In this document: one piece after another, positions 1-9,974 of the stretch
How the letters are laid out: the number at the start of each line of letters is the position of its first letter
Position numbering within the stretch: position 1 is the first letter of the stretch
Assembly: GCA_034440635.1 (NCBI GenBank)
Contig: JAOTON010001136.1
Span: 1,852,001 to 1,916,000, forward strand
DNA length: 64,000 bases
Source of the DNA: Lepas anatifera
Lineage: Eukaryota > Arthropoda > Thecostraca > Lepadidae
Direction: 5' to 3'
The notes under the pieces: generated by a model
Told to the model about the DNA's origin: nothing
The model's database searches: none
Seen by the model: the letters and a program-made list of their open reading frames with translations, nothing else
Program-made: the position numbers and the translations under genes

Positions 1-127
1 AATCCTCCTTCTCAAAACGTCATTTGATCATCGCACCCAAAATTTATGAGTTGTATTCAGGCAAGTCCGGGGGCCTGACATAGTAACTACGTGAAGTTCT
101 GCATTTCCAATAAGGATGCATTATTAC

Positions 128-266
128 CTTCCCTGTACTTTTCACGCCTTTCCAAAGCGAGAAGTAGACGAGAAAGAAAACGGCGAGCAGGGAGAGGGCC
201 AGTGGAAGTTTAACGGCTCCCAGGTCGCTGATGCCGTCGGCCTTCTGAACCTCGAGCACGGCGTAA
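128..266 (-). CDS. SerT: SerT-like transporter, coding exon 4 (EL2 end and TM4)
   Basis: Fourth recognisable exon of a serotonin-transporter-like SLC6 gene, read right to left. The acceptor is ctgcag before T266 and the donor is AAG then GTAATA after 128. It encodes 46 codons plus the single base that completes a split His codon from exon 3. The residues run from the end of extracellular loop 2 through TM4 (LALSLLAVFFLVYFSLWKGV) to STGK, where SLC6 proteins continue into TM5. The hydrophobic segment followed by SLWKGVK is diagnostic of monoamine transporters. TM5-TM12 are not in the window and must lie left of position 1. Exon boundaries rest on GT/AG sites and phase agreement, not on transcripts. 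Confidence 0.85.
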
Positions 267-761
267 CTGCAGCACAACAACGCAATCTCAGACACCACCA
301 TCTCCCACACATTCTCATCACTGATGCTGTACAAAGCGCATGCTTTTATGGTTGAATTCTTACTTTTATTTTCGTCCTGATACTTGTGGAGATGAAACAG
401 TCGCTCAGCCTGCTAGCTCATAACAACATCAAACAACACGCTGTCAGGGTAAGAACTAGACAGCCACATAATGAATTCCTGGCACATTTTATCCTTACAC
501 AGCGCCAAAGTACAACATGGGGTCCAGCACGTGAACTAAACGTGTTAACTCAACCACAAAGTATGGGCCTTTCTTCTCTATCTAGTTTCGTGCGGTTCTC
601 CTTTCTATGCCGGAGCCGGGGATAGGGATCTTAAATTTGTCACGGTTTTAATGCGAAGATATTATGACGAGTTTGTGACGTCCTACGACAGTAATCTAAC
701 TATGACCAGTAGACAACCCGGTATCTCTTTGTCAGGCTTAATAATGATTGTTGGAGCTTAA

Positions 762-2300
762 GACACGCAGTGGAAGGGGTTCTAAAGTGGCCCCCACCTA
801 TTTTCCCGAGGTGGCCGGAGAACCGTTCACAGCCAGAAGACGCTACTTGGCTAGATTTGAGAGAACTTGTGGGTGCGTCTTTTTGTGGAAACCTTAAAAA
901 TCTGTCAATAATTTTGGGCCTTTAACCCTCGCCCCACGGGGGCATCCATGACCCCTAAGGTTTTTTTCGGGATAACAGAAAGACCACGAGGTGCAGCACC
1001 ACAATTGAGGACTCTATCTCTCACCCCATCATTTTTCCACCATCCCTGAAATTGTTTACCCCGGGTCACACAAGGTCAGGTTACCAGGCGAGGTCAACCA
1101 TGGTCACCTCACTTCAACTTTTGAGCTCTACCATAGCTGCATTTCTGAGGTGATTGATTTGAAACTTCCTACCCGTCATGATTCCTCCACGGTCTGCAAA
1201 ATGTTTATCCAGGATTTTTCGATTTCGTGACCTGAGGTTGGGTCACGAGGTGACCTCTCCCATTGAAAAGGCATGGGAAAAACTGCCTTATGATCTAAAA
1301 GTCACAAAAAATGATTGCAAATGCTCAGATTGCTCAGGAAAACGTTCTTGGACATCATTTCACGGGATCTCAGGGGCGATATTTGCCCTTTGACCTATCT
1401 GAGGTCATCACAGCTCACCAGGGTTCAAAAGTATTATTTTGACGATAACTTTTGACCTAATCAAGCTAGATCGCTCAAATTAATGCCATTGTGTATGTCT
1501 TGTCACTGATATACGGCTTTCATTTCACTAATATTTGGCTTTCATTTGATATACGGCAGGGTTACTTTTTGACCATTCGTGACCTCAGGTCATACTAGGT
1601 CACGAGGTGACCTATGGAGGTCAAACCACTGGCGAGAGGCCTTTATGTCCCACATAGCGGTAAAAGGCCTGGCATTTTCCTATCAAATGTACCCTACTAG
1701 ATTGCAATAGCTGTAACGGCATGAGAGCTATGCCCAGTTTGCTTAAGCATTGCATATTTCAGTGGAAATAGCCTATCGTGACCTAACTTGACCTCTGGAG
1801 GTCAAACCATTGGCCTGAGTGCTTAAGCATGCGAAGTAATTTCTTACTGAATTCACACAAGCTTTCTAATGCATTTTGCAGATTTTTGCTAGCTCCCATA
1901 TTTTCGGAGTTAGAGGGGGAGGGGTATCGATGCCCCCGGTGGGGCGAAGGCGACGCCGGACCCCCGGTGGGGCGCGGGTTAAGGTCAAACCTATATTTTG
2001 AAGCCGTTGCAATCGCGCATTCACACCAGTTCGCCCGCACTTTAGAAGGTCAAGTTCGAGGCCAAAGGTCATAGATAAAGGCCATTTGCCCCAGTGTTCC
2101 GGTCAGATGACATTAATGAGTATGACGCACCTTATGATTGATATGATATGATTTCATAGTGAAGGCTTCTCAAAATCAAGGTCACAGGTCAACGTCGAAT
2201 ATCTTTTTACGGTTAAACTCTCTGTTCCCACACGAAGGCTGGTATAGTGCCAGTTATATTGTACGTTATTGGGAATATGGCATTTTGTTACGGTATAAAT
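762..2300 (+). repeat. TTAA inverted-repeat element, family D, 3' end unclear
   Basis: A dispersed repeat starts after TTAA (758-761) with a terminus like ACACGCAGTGGAAGGGG, shared with the copies at 7473, 50150 and 61124. Internal text rich in AGGTCA, TGACCT and TCAAGGTCA words resembles those copies, for example the segment about rows of GACACCAGTTCGCC near 2020. It is interrupted by a family A element at 926-1978. The right terminus is not recognisable, so the end coordinate is approximate. It lies in SerT intron 3. No coding capacity is seen. Confidence 0.6.
926..1978 (+). mobile_element. Family A TTAA MITE, copy 1, nested in family D
   Basis: A non-autonomous element flanked by TTAA at 922-925 and 1979-1982. 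The left end begins CCCTCGCCCCACGGGGG and the right end finishes GGTGGGGCGCGGG, giving imperfect terminal inverted repeats with CCC...GGG tips. The interior has many AGGTCA/TGACCT words and no long reading frame. The host repeat reads straight across the insertion when compared with the uninterrupted family D copy near 61,340. TTAA duplication with CCC termini is what piggyBac-superfamily elements leave; family assignment is inferred from the termini only. Confidence 0.75.
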
Positions 2301-3699
2301 CAGTGACCTTGGATGCAATTTAGCTCAACCTTACAGAAAACATTATTTGGGAACTTCCCTCCATGGCCTAAGCCAGCTTTCCGTGTGTTCCCCGCTTCTT
2401 CCGTATAACCACGTCCTTTCCAAATAGGTCTCCAGCACGGCCCAGATTTGACTTTTACGAGCTGATTTACCCTTGATAGATTGACTTAGTTCAATGAAAC
2501 TTGGCAGTAATGTAGATCACTAGACCCCACACAACCCCAAACGGTTGTTTTTCTAACCCTGTTGGATTTTTAGATCTCAGGAGGGGGAATTTTAGGACTC
2601 TGCTTCACTGTGCCTTGACGCCAGATCCCTCTCCACTGCGTGTGTCCCTTGTCACACTCCACTGCGTATGTCAACGACTGACCAACTGCCACGGTTATAC
2701 GGCGTCGCTAACTCTCAACCTGTTGGGAGGGATTTGGGGGATCAGATCAGCTTATTCAGAGTCTCTGCGTTAGACTTAACTCCTACTATGATTGAAGGCA
2801 TATGCTTAGTTCTCTGGAAATATTCTAGAAAGTGTGAAATTTCTCCCTGATAAGACCGTGCACTTTTGCTGGAGCTAGATCAGGACCTTCATCCTGAGTA
2901 CGGTGTGCTCGTTATCGGAGAAATGAAGCAACATGCATGTACAGCCGCCTCCATACTGGTGGGTAGGTATAAGGCCGCGGTCGTTTTTGCGAAATATCTC
3001 TCAAGTGATGTTGTCTGCCGACACTATGGTTGCCTCATCTGCTGCCTTTTCACTTGATGCATGAACTAGCGTGCAAAAATCCTTCATTGGGTCCAAGATT
3101 CGTACGTAATTGAGAAAAGACACAGAAAATCATCGGGATAAAAGAAAACAGTATTTCGTCCATAATTTTCCAAATTGATGTCTCATTCAGTTCGCAGGGG
3201 CCCACATTTAAAAAGCTCGTCAAAATACATAACAACCTTTTAATACCAAATACACACAACTTTTTTGAGAAGTGTAATAGTTTTTAAGATATTTCTTAAA
3301 ACGACTGACACCAATACATACCAATCAGTGTGGAACGGGCTGTACATACCTCCTACACGTGGTGCGGAACCACGGACGCCACTGCCGAGGGACTAGCGGG
3401 TACCTGCCCCTATCACTCCTCTGCCACAGTTCCGGCAGAGAAGTGATAGGGGATCTTTTCAGAATCAGAATCTGGGGAGGATGAATCCAATTCTTATCGG
3501 AAGTACGAGCCAAAAGCAAAAGGCACATAAAATATGTGCAGTCTTTGGTTTTGGAACGGTTAGTCTCTAGTGACCGAGGCGTTGAAGATTCGCCAGCTCC
3601 CTCCTCGCCGCAGCCATAGAGTATTGCAGACATATACATCAATGTCAAACGGCGAGCCTACCTGATTTTCTTTCAGTGCGTTGACTGAATACCACTCAC
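2301..3699. other. SerT intron 3, right part, no gene recognised
   Basis: Intronic sequence with no convincing exon. It holds a 19-bp inverted repeat (3407-3425 and 3434-3452, one mismatch, 8-nt loop). Short open frames here have no recognisable family features. Confidence 0.5.
3407..3452. repeat. Short near-perfect hairpin
   Basis: The left arm CCCCTATCACTCCTCTGCC (3407-3425) pairs with 3434-3452 with one mismatch around an 8-nt loop. It lies in SerT intron 3, about 250 bp downstream of the exon 3 donor. Function unknown; it could be a MITE remnant. Confidence 0.6.
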
Positions 3700-3928
3700 T
3701 GGAAGTACTCGTAGGCGGGGCTGGTGGAGTTGGCCGAGGTGTACTCTGGCAGGTGGGAGACGTCGGCCGGCGCCTGTCTGCACTTGTCTGTGTTCCAGGC
3801 GTTGCCGCAACGCGTCCACGGCAGCTCCGAGCGGAAGCTCTGCACCAGGTAGTACACCGACCAGGCCAGCACTGTGTTGTAGCACATGGCCATGTAGATG
3901 TCGATGATGCAGATGGCGTAACCAATTC
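3700..3928 (-). CDS. SerT: SerT-like transporter, coding exon 3 (TM3 and EL2)
   Basis: Exon of 229 bp between acceptor gcacag (before 3928) and donor CA/GTGAGT (after 3700), entering in phase 1 and leaving in phase 2. It encodes the end of the TM2-TM3 loop and TM3 (GYAICIIDIYMAMCYNTVLAW), then large extracellular loop 2. The loop carries LPWTRCGNAWNTDKC, whose two cysteines form the conserved EL2 disulfide of monoamine transporters. An N-glycosylation sequon, NST, precedes SPAYEYF. The ICPALKG/IGYAIC junction with exon 2 and the EL2 pattern fit SERT better than dopamine transporters. The tyrosine pair of human TM3 (SYYNT, Y175-Y176) reads MCYNT here, so the first Tyr is replaced by Cys and the second is kept. 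Confidence 0.88.
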
Positions 3929-4119
3929 CTGTGCAAGCGAAGAGGCGAAGTCCAAGCACCACCCAGGCCAGCCTCATTTTCCTCTAACTTTGGACTGGAT
4001 CATAGGAGAGTTATCAGTTTGGTAGGTGACAAGGTGGCAATGGTACCTGTCGCTACTATATATTCCATTAATATATCATATCATTATTATATATTATGTG
4101 CAGATACTCTGTTTTATTG

Positions 4120-5015
4120 AGATACTCTGTACTCTGTTGAGATACTCTGTTTTATTGAGTTTGGTGGTTCGCCGTCGGTCTGTTTTGTTGAGTTTCGTGG
4201 TTCGCTGTCGGTCTGTTTTGTTGAGTCTGGTGGTTTGGTGCCGGTCTGTTTTGTTGAGTCTGGTGGTTTGGTGCCGGTCTGTTGTGTTGAGTCTGGTGGT
4301 TTGGTGCCTGTCTGTTTTATTGAGTCTGGTGATTCGGTGCCGGTCAGTTGTATTGAGTCGTTTAATTGAGTCTGGCGGTTCGGTGTCGGTCTGTTTTGTT
4401 GGGTCTGGTGGTTTGGTGCCGGTCTGTTTTGTTGAGTCGTTTTATTGAGTTTGGTGGTTCGGTGTCGGTCTGTTTTGTTGAGTCTGATGGTTCGGTGTCG
4501 GTCTGTTTTGTTGAGTCTGGTGGTTCGGTGTCGGTCTGTTTTGTTGAGTCTGGTGGTTCGGTGTCGGTCTGTTTTGTTGAGTCTGGCGGTTTAGTACCGG
4601 TCTGTTTTATTGAGTCTGGTGATTCAGTACTGGTCTGTTTTATTGAGTTTGCTGATTCGGTGCCGCTCTTGGTTTTATTGAGTCTGGTGGTTCGCTGTCG
4701 GTCTGTGTTGTTGAGTCTGGTGATTCGGTGTAGGTCTGTTTTGTTGAGTCTGGTGATTCGGTGTAGGTCTGTTTTGTTGAGTCTGGTGATTCGGTGCCGC
4801 TCAGTTTTATTGAGTCTGGTGGTTCGCTGTCGGTCTGTGTTGTTGAGTCTGGCGGCTTAGTACCGGTCTGTTTTATTGAGTCTGGTGATTCAGTACTGGT
4901 CTGTTTTATCGAGTTCGGTGGTTCGGTGTCGGTCTGTTTTGTTGAGTCTGGTGGTTCAGTACCGGTCTGTTTTGTTGAGTTTGGCGTCTTGGTGCCGGTC
5001 TGGCGCGCTATACAG
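4120..5015. repeat. 33-bp minisatellite, about 26 units, SerT intron 2
   Basis: A tandem array with a unit close to TCTGTTTTGTTGAGTCTGG followed by TGGTTCGGTGTCGG. It starts about 190 bp upstream (in gene orientation) of the exon 3 acceptor. Units vary by substitution (GTGTCGG, GTGCCGG, GTACTGG). Because 33 is a multiple of 3 it produces long artefactual open frames on the plus strand; these are not genes. Confidence 0.9.
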
Positions 5016-6259
5016 TGTTAGAGACCGACTTGGCTGACGAGGGGCATAATACTCGACTGTATTAGAGGTTAGGTTAGGTTAGAATGCTTTTTGGAGCTGA
5101 GCGGAGAAAGTATGAACGGACTCAGCACATCGGATGTTTGCTATATTCTTTATCTATATGAATTATTTGTTGTGCTTTTTTATAATTTATAACCGCTGAG
5201 ATATATTAGTAGAATTGAATATATTTTGTACAGATGTCGTACTTCCTTCCACTGGTCCCAACTTTTGACCACAAGTTTCAGTGTAGGAAACTTTCAGAGG
5301 AGCCGGTTGAGGAAAGACTGAACTTTGATGCGAAATTGGTACCCGGTTGATAATTTTACATTTTGGCCCGCAGAGCTTTGATCTGGTCCCAAACGTTTAG
5401 GGTTTTAATGGTAGCCACAGACTGTTGTTTTAATTATTTCCACCGTTATCAGTCAAATATGCATTTCACGCGTCAGTGCATTTTAAGTGCTATTCTCCAG
5501 CCCCATAAGCAGTGCCGTTACCATCAAGAGCGCCGCATTTCCGGAATTATCGTCATTCATGCTGTAATAAGCTGAGACGTTGCAGTATGGCATGCCCTAT
5601 GGCACGGTGTGCAGTCTTCGCCGCTGTCGCCGAGAGTCCCACTAGCTCGCCAGATTGTATCATCGTCTTAATTCGACGCGGCCCCGTCTGCAGCATGCGA
5701 GGGGGCAGCGCAGGACGCCGGGGAGGGGAAGGTCATCGATGGCATGCGTGCGCTGTCGTAGTTGGGGCAATAGCCGGCCTAACTGGGGCAATCTCCAGCG
5801 GGCTGCTCAGGCTGGAGGTCTCATCCACATTGTGAGCGTTTATCGAGCAGATAGACGCCAGACAATATCACGCTCACAGACACATTCCTGGGATGGCTTT
5901 GAAGACTCGTTTCCGAGCAAAAATAAGGGTAGAAAATTGGTAAGTTTTAAAGAACCGTGAATGATATAATTTCTGCTATGTTTAGCTGATTGTGATGTTA
6001 CTTTTATGGGTACCTGGTGGGACTTAAGACAATAACTCAATTTTGGAAAATATATCCATGTAGGCTTGTACATATTAAGTACTGATTGAGAAACGACGGA
6101 AGCATGCCCAATGATTTTAGTGAATTATTTTCTATTATCCTCTGGACGAGACATCATCATCTTTGGGGTTTTAGGGCGCACCGACACGCAAGTTCACACG
6201 GTGCCTTTGGAAGAGACAAGTGGTCCGAAAATGTACGATTTATTCTAAAGGGAGCTTAC
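5016..6259. other. SerT intron 2, no gene recognised
   Basis: Intronic sequence. It contains one short TTAGG-type tract (GGTTAGGTTAGGTTAG near 5,068) and a GC-rich patch near 5,640-5,820 without recognisable coding signal. Confidence 0.5.
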
Positions 6260-6394
6260 CTTTGAGTGCGGGGCATATCTTCTTCCACAGGGTGATACAG
6301 CCACTTCGATGATATTGGCCCAAAGCTAATTCCATGTAGAACAGCGGAAGTCCGCCGAAAACCAGCATGATCACGTAAGGGATGAGAAAGGCAC
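6260..6394 (-). CDS. SerT: SerT-like transporter, coding exon 2 (TM1 end to TM2-TM3 loop)
   Basis: Exon of 135 bp with acceptor ttccag before G6394 and donor AAAG/GTAAGC after 6260; both introns are phase 1. Joined to exon 1 it gives KNGGG then [14 protein letters not shown], the classical SLC6 TM1-TM2 junction. It continues with [17 protein letters not shown] and [13 protein letters not shown]. The [13 protein letters not shown] string is the family signature. [10 protein letters not shown] matches the SERT branch, whereas dopamine transporters have a different loop here. Intron 2 to the left is about 2.3 kb and carries the 33-bp minisatellite. Confidence 0.9.
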
Positions 6395-6515
6395 CTGGAA
6401 AAAATACAGTCACTTCAGAAACCCCGAAAAACCGACATAAAGCTGCGAAATACAAAATGAAAACATATTTTGCTGGTGCAGTTCCTGGTGCATATTTCTT
6501 GAACAGTTTTAATAG

Positions 6516-7110
6516 TAGGGTAGAGTGGGGTAACACGCCCACCTGGGTAAGACGCCTACTACTATGTCCAGGCTGATGTAAGAACTGTAGCCTCCATCTA
6601 ATATTTTTTCTGGTAGCGGCCTTTCTGATCCGGTCCTGGGCATGATTGGACGCGCACAGTAAACTCCGTTATTTTTCAGCAAACATTTGTTGCTTTTTGC
6701 ATCTCCGGACCTTAAAACAAGCTGCCTTAAAGTTGCGATTGTACTCTATGCAAAGTGAATGTGCTCACCCTACCAACTTTGTCACTAAATTGTCGTACAA
6801 CGTAAGTATAATGATATTCCTATTTTTTCACGTGAAGCAAAAGGTACAATATACGCTGGGAGTTTTATGGCGGCCTTTTAATCCGAGGCTTGGGCGTTTT
6901 ACCCCGCTATCGGGGTAAAACGCCTTTTACATGGTCTCAAGAAAAATAAATTTCGCACACTTTGCATCGTGTCAGAATAACAAATTTCTATCTGAGTGTA
7001 GACAAACTATGAAAGAACTTAACGAAGAAAAAATAAAGTAATTCCGTCCTGGCAGGATCGGTACAGACGAATTCTCCCTTAACGTATGCGTCTTACCCCA
7101 CTCTACCCTA
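6516..7110. mobile_element. Inverted-repeat MITE with TAGGGTAGAGTGGGG termini
   Basis: The left terminus TAGGGTAGAGTGGGGTAA at about 6516 is mirrored by TTACCCCACTCTACCCTA ending at about 7110. The ~595-bp interior also holds a palindrome around 6893-6924 (GCGTTTTACCCCG and its mirror). No transposase is present. It lies in SerT intron 1, about 120 bp upstream of exon 2's acceptor in gene orientation. A possibly related end is seen at about 31,632. Confidence 0.7.
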
Positions 7111-7472
7111 CGCAGATCTGTGGTTGGCTTATTCGAATTGACGTAATCAAAGAATGCAGAACATTGGTGAAATTTCAAGAATTACGTCTATCTTTTCTAG
7201 TCTTTTACAGAAAAAAACTTATCCCATGCCCGTATAGTATTTTTTCTAAATTTCGGTCAAGCGGAAAATTCCAATTCCCCTTAGTTGGCTGATGCTCCGT
7301 AAAATCCGAGTTGTTTAAGATTTAATCTATTTTACCTCTAATAACCCGTTGACACTTGGCAGAATCTGCCAATATTACTGCTATAAAAGCTAAAACAGCA
7401 CGTGAGGAGATTGTTGACAAAAATATTGGCACATTCGGTCGACAAATTCTGGCAAATGTGAATGGGCCTTAG

Positions 7473-8428
7473 CACCCGCACTGGAGAGAGGTCGGGCATT
7501 AACGCGCTCTGGAGAGGGCCCTGGTAGGCCCCCTTAGATCTCGGAAGCTAAGAGACCTAAAACATCGCTGGTGGGGGTGGGTGGAAGCTATAGTAATCTA
7601 CATGATAGCCAAGTTTAATTGGCTTAGGTTAATATCTTCAAGGTCAAACGAGGTCGAAAAGATCGAATCGTGACCGTGTTTGGGACGTATTGGAAAATAC
7701 CGTAATTATGGAGGAAAAAGACGGGAATATGGTAAAGACAGACCAGGGTCATAAAGAGAAGGTCGCAAAGAATCTTAAAAATGTTGGGGTCAAGGTCATT
7801 CCAGTTCATTGACCCATGACGTCATAATGTAGTATACTACCTATGATGTACATTTTAACTAGCACTATAGGAACTGTGGGGCGAGAAATAAGGACTGACC
7901 CTTACCCTCGACCTTCGACCTTGACATTTGGCCTTGATCTTATATTGAGTTACCTTAGCTATGGCGGCATAGCATAATATACGTCAAACCGGGTAACGCC
8001 ATTTGACCGGAAGCACTGGGGCCAATGACCTTGAAAGTGCTGAAATGACCTTGACCTGCGACTTTTACATTGACCTTGAGCTTCATGTGAGGTGATCTTG
8101 AAATGTCATCCCGTTTATATGGCGTTATAACGCCACCACTCGGTCTCCAATGCAAGCACACTGGTGAGACTGTTCCCTGGCATACCTGTCGACAGCATCT
8201 GGTGAGATCGATTGCGCGATCGTGGCAATATCTTAATGCTGGTCTGACTTTGAAGGTCTATAATGTAAAACAATTTGACTGATTTTAAAAATTCTTTCAA
8301 CAATCGACGCACCGTTAAAATGTCTTAAATGTGGCTAAAGTATATTTTTTGCTTGGACAGTTCTCTGGCCACTTTGGAAAAGTATGTGGGGAGGCTCCTC
8401 CGAGCCCCTCCCCCTCCAGTGCGCGTGT
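7473..8428. mobile_element. Family D TTAA MITE in SerT intron 1
   Basis: Left flank TTAG (7469-7472, probably a decayed TTAA) and right flank TTAA (8429-8432). The tips are CACCCGCACTGGAGAG and CCTCCAGTGCGCGTG, inverted repeats of one another. The interior is dense in TGACCTTGACCT and TCAAGGTCA words. The right tip is only about 40 bp from the exon 1 donor. At 8161-8207 it carries a single copy of the 38-bp unit that is expanded at 8826-9225. Confidence 0.75.
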
Positions 8429-8470
8429 TTAAATGAATGGGTCTGAAGGCACGCACGCGCGCACAATTAC

Positions 8471-8765
8471 CTCCTCCATTCTTGTAGCAGACGTATGGAA
8501 ACCGCCAGACGTTGCCGAGGTCGACTGCAAACCCGATCACCGCCAACAGAAACTCCACCTTTTTGTCCCAGGTCTCTCGGGGAGGACCACTGCTCTCATC
8601 TTCGATGGCTTTCAGCGCCGGTTTTTCATCGGCTTCCTCGGGCAGAGGGCCTCCGGGAGGGGCCGGAGGCGCTGCCTCCGTGTCCCGTGGCCAGGGCACT
8701 GCCGGCCGAGGCGGAGGCCGGCCCCCGCCGCCACCGCCGCCGGCACTGCAGACGACGGCAGCCAT
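8471..8765 (-). CDS. SerT: SerT-like transporter, coding exon 1 (N-terminus and TM1)
   Basis: First recognised coding exon of a Na+/Cl- coupled monoamine transporter that returns serotonin across the plasma membrane. The gene joins 8765-8471, 6394-6260, 3928-3700 and 266-128, then leaves the window. ATG at 8765 is the likely start: the frame stays open upstream but into a minisatellite, so an upstream start is possible. The N-tail is long, with runs of Gly and Pro, then [20 protein letters not shown] and [13 protein letters not shown]. The TM1 Asp in AVDLGN is the monoamine-binding aspartate (human SERT D98). The residue at human Y95 is Phe, as in dopamine transporters. Donor is GGAG/GTAATT at 8471, phase 1. 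The exon is GC-rich. Best call SERT; another monoamine SLC6 is less likely. Confidence 0.85.
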
Positions 8766-8825
8766 CGCCGAGAGCAGCTCCACTGTCAGCGAGCCGGCCA
8801 CGGCTCTGCGCTGTCCTCCGGCGGC

Positions 8826-9225
8826 GCTGGCATACCTGTCGACAGCGCTGGATGAGATTGTTCCCTGGCATACCTATCACCTGGTGAGATTGTTCCCTGG
8901 CATACCTGTCGACAGCGCCGGGTGAGATTATTCCCTGGCATACCTGTCGACAGCGCCTGGTGAGATTGTTCCCTGGCATACCTGTCGACAGCGCCGGGTG
9001 AGATTGTTCCCTGGCATACCTGTCGACAGCGCCGGGTGAGATTGTTCCCTGGCATACCTGTCGACAGCGCCTGGTGAGATTGTTCCCTGGCATACCTGTC
9101 GACAGCGCCGGGTGAGATTGTTCCCTGGCATACCTGTCGACAGCGCCTGGTGAGATTGTTCCCTGGCATACCTGTCGACAGCGCCGGGTGAGATTGTTCC
9201 CTGGCACACCTGTCGACAGCGCCGT
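8826..9225. repeat. 38-bp minisatellite upstream of SerT exon 1, about 10 units
   Basis: Tandem units of 38 bp combining GGTGAGATTGTTCCCTGG with CATACCTGTCGACAGCGCC. On the minus strand each unit contains CTGTCGACAG/GTATGCC, a good donor-like sequence; on the plus strand each has GG/GTGAGA. The array starts 61 bp before the ATG of SerT exon 1 and runs into a family B MITE whose left ~150 bp it replaces. Long open frames across it are repeat artefacts. Confidence 0.92.
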
Positions 9226-9229
9226 GTGA

Positions 9230-9627
9230 GTTTGGTAAAAATTTTAAGGCTAGGTCATTCGGGTCAGGTCACCAGTACAGGTTAAGTGACCCGACCTAAA
9301 AAAGTTTAAGATGTCATTAGTCAGAACAGGGTGAACGTATTCAATTGAAACTCATTTTACATAATGGGCCCACCGAGTTCTCTAAGATTTATTCTGGTAT
9401 TTCTTATATCGATGACCTAAGGTTAGGTACGATCCATGACCTCTTCATTGGAAATACATGGAAAAATGGTTTTAACTGAATAATCTAGTAATGGATGGTG
9501 ATAGAGCATTTATTTTAACTGCATTAAATTTGCCTTGTCTCTTCAGTTCTAATGATATGTATTTACCTAATTTTACCGTGACCTGACCTCAGGTCAGGTC
9601 AAATCCCACATTTTACCTTGCAGGGTC

Positions 9628-9672
<45 letters not shown>

Positions 9673-9970
9673 TATTCGATTTGGCTTGCTGCGAGGATTC
9701 AAATGGTTTAAATAGTTCTGCTCTATCGTTACCTGTTCAGATGTAACGACCGACTTTCATTTACATGTTATCCTTATGATGGCATGTCTTGACCTCTAGT
9801 GATCTTAAATGTGACCTGAAAAAAATGATTCAAATATTTTCGATGGATAAGTGGATAGGCTACCCAACGCTGTTTACCGTTTTTCGCTATCTAGCGTGGT
9901 TTTTTATATCTTAGGGGGTACCAGCCCCCCGTCAAAGCTAAGGTGGCTCAGACCCCCGTCAATGCGCGTC
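9230..9970. mobile_element. Family B TTAA MITE, left end lost
   Basis: The right end ...CAGACCCCCGTCAATGCGCGT abuts TTAA (9971-9974). The body matches copies at 13056 and 62332 almost line by line. It includes the palindromic core TGACCTGACCTCAGGTCA near 9,580 and a (TA)n tract at 9629-9668. The left terminus is missing and the minisatellite lies in its place. Confidence 0.75.
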
Positions 9971-9974
9971 TTAA

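Noticed and set aside
3325..3955. Minus-strand frames of 107 and 131 codons overlapping SerT exon 3
   Set aside because: Wrong-frame shadows; only the frame with TM3 and the EL2 cysteines matches SLC6.
4026..5021. Long plus-strand frames reading repeated SVCFVESGGS
   Set aside because: Artefact of the 33-bp minisatellite; antisense to the SerT gene and with no start context or flanking exons.
128..8765. Dopamine or octopamine transporter instead of SERT
   Set aside because: The [10 protein letters not shown] loop and the TM3/EL2 pattern fit SERT better. The TM1 Phe is dopamine-transporter-like, so confidence is not complete.
8626..9209. 193-codon minus-strand frame of repeated MPGNNLTRRCRQVCQG
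   Set aside because: Spans the 38-bp minisatellite in three frames; no family features. Only the donor-like motif in the unit was kept as an observation.
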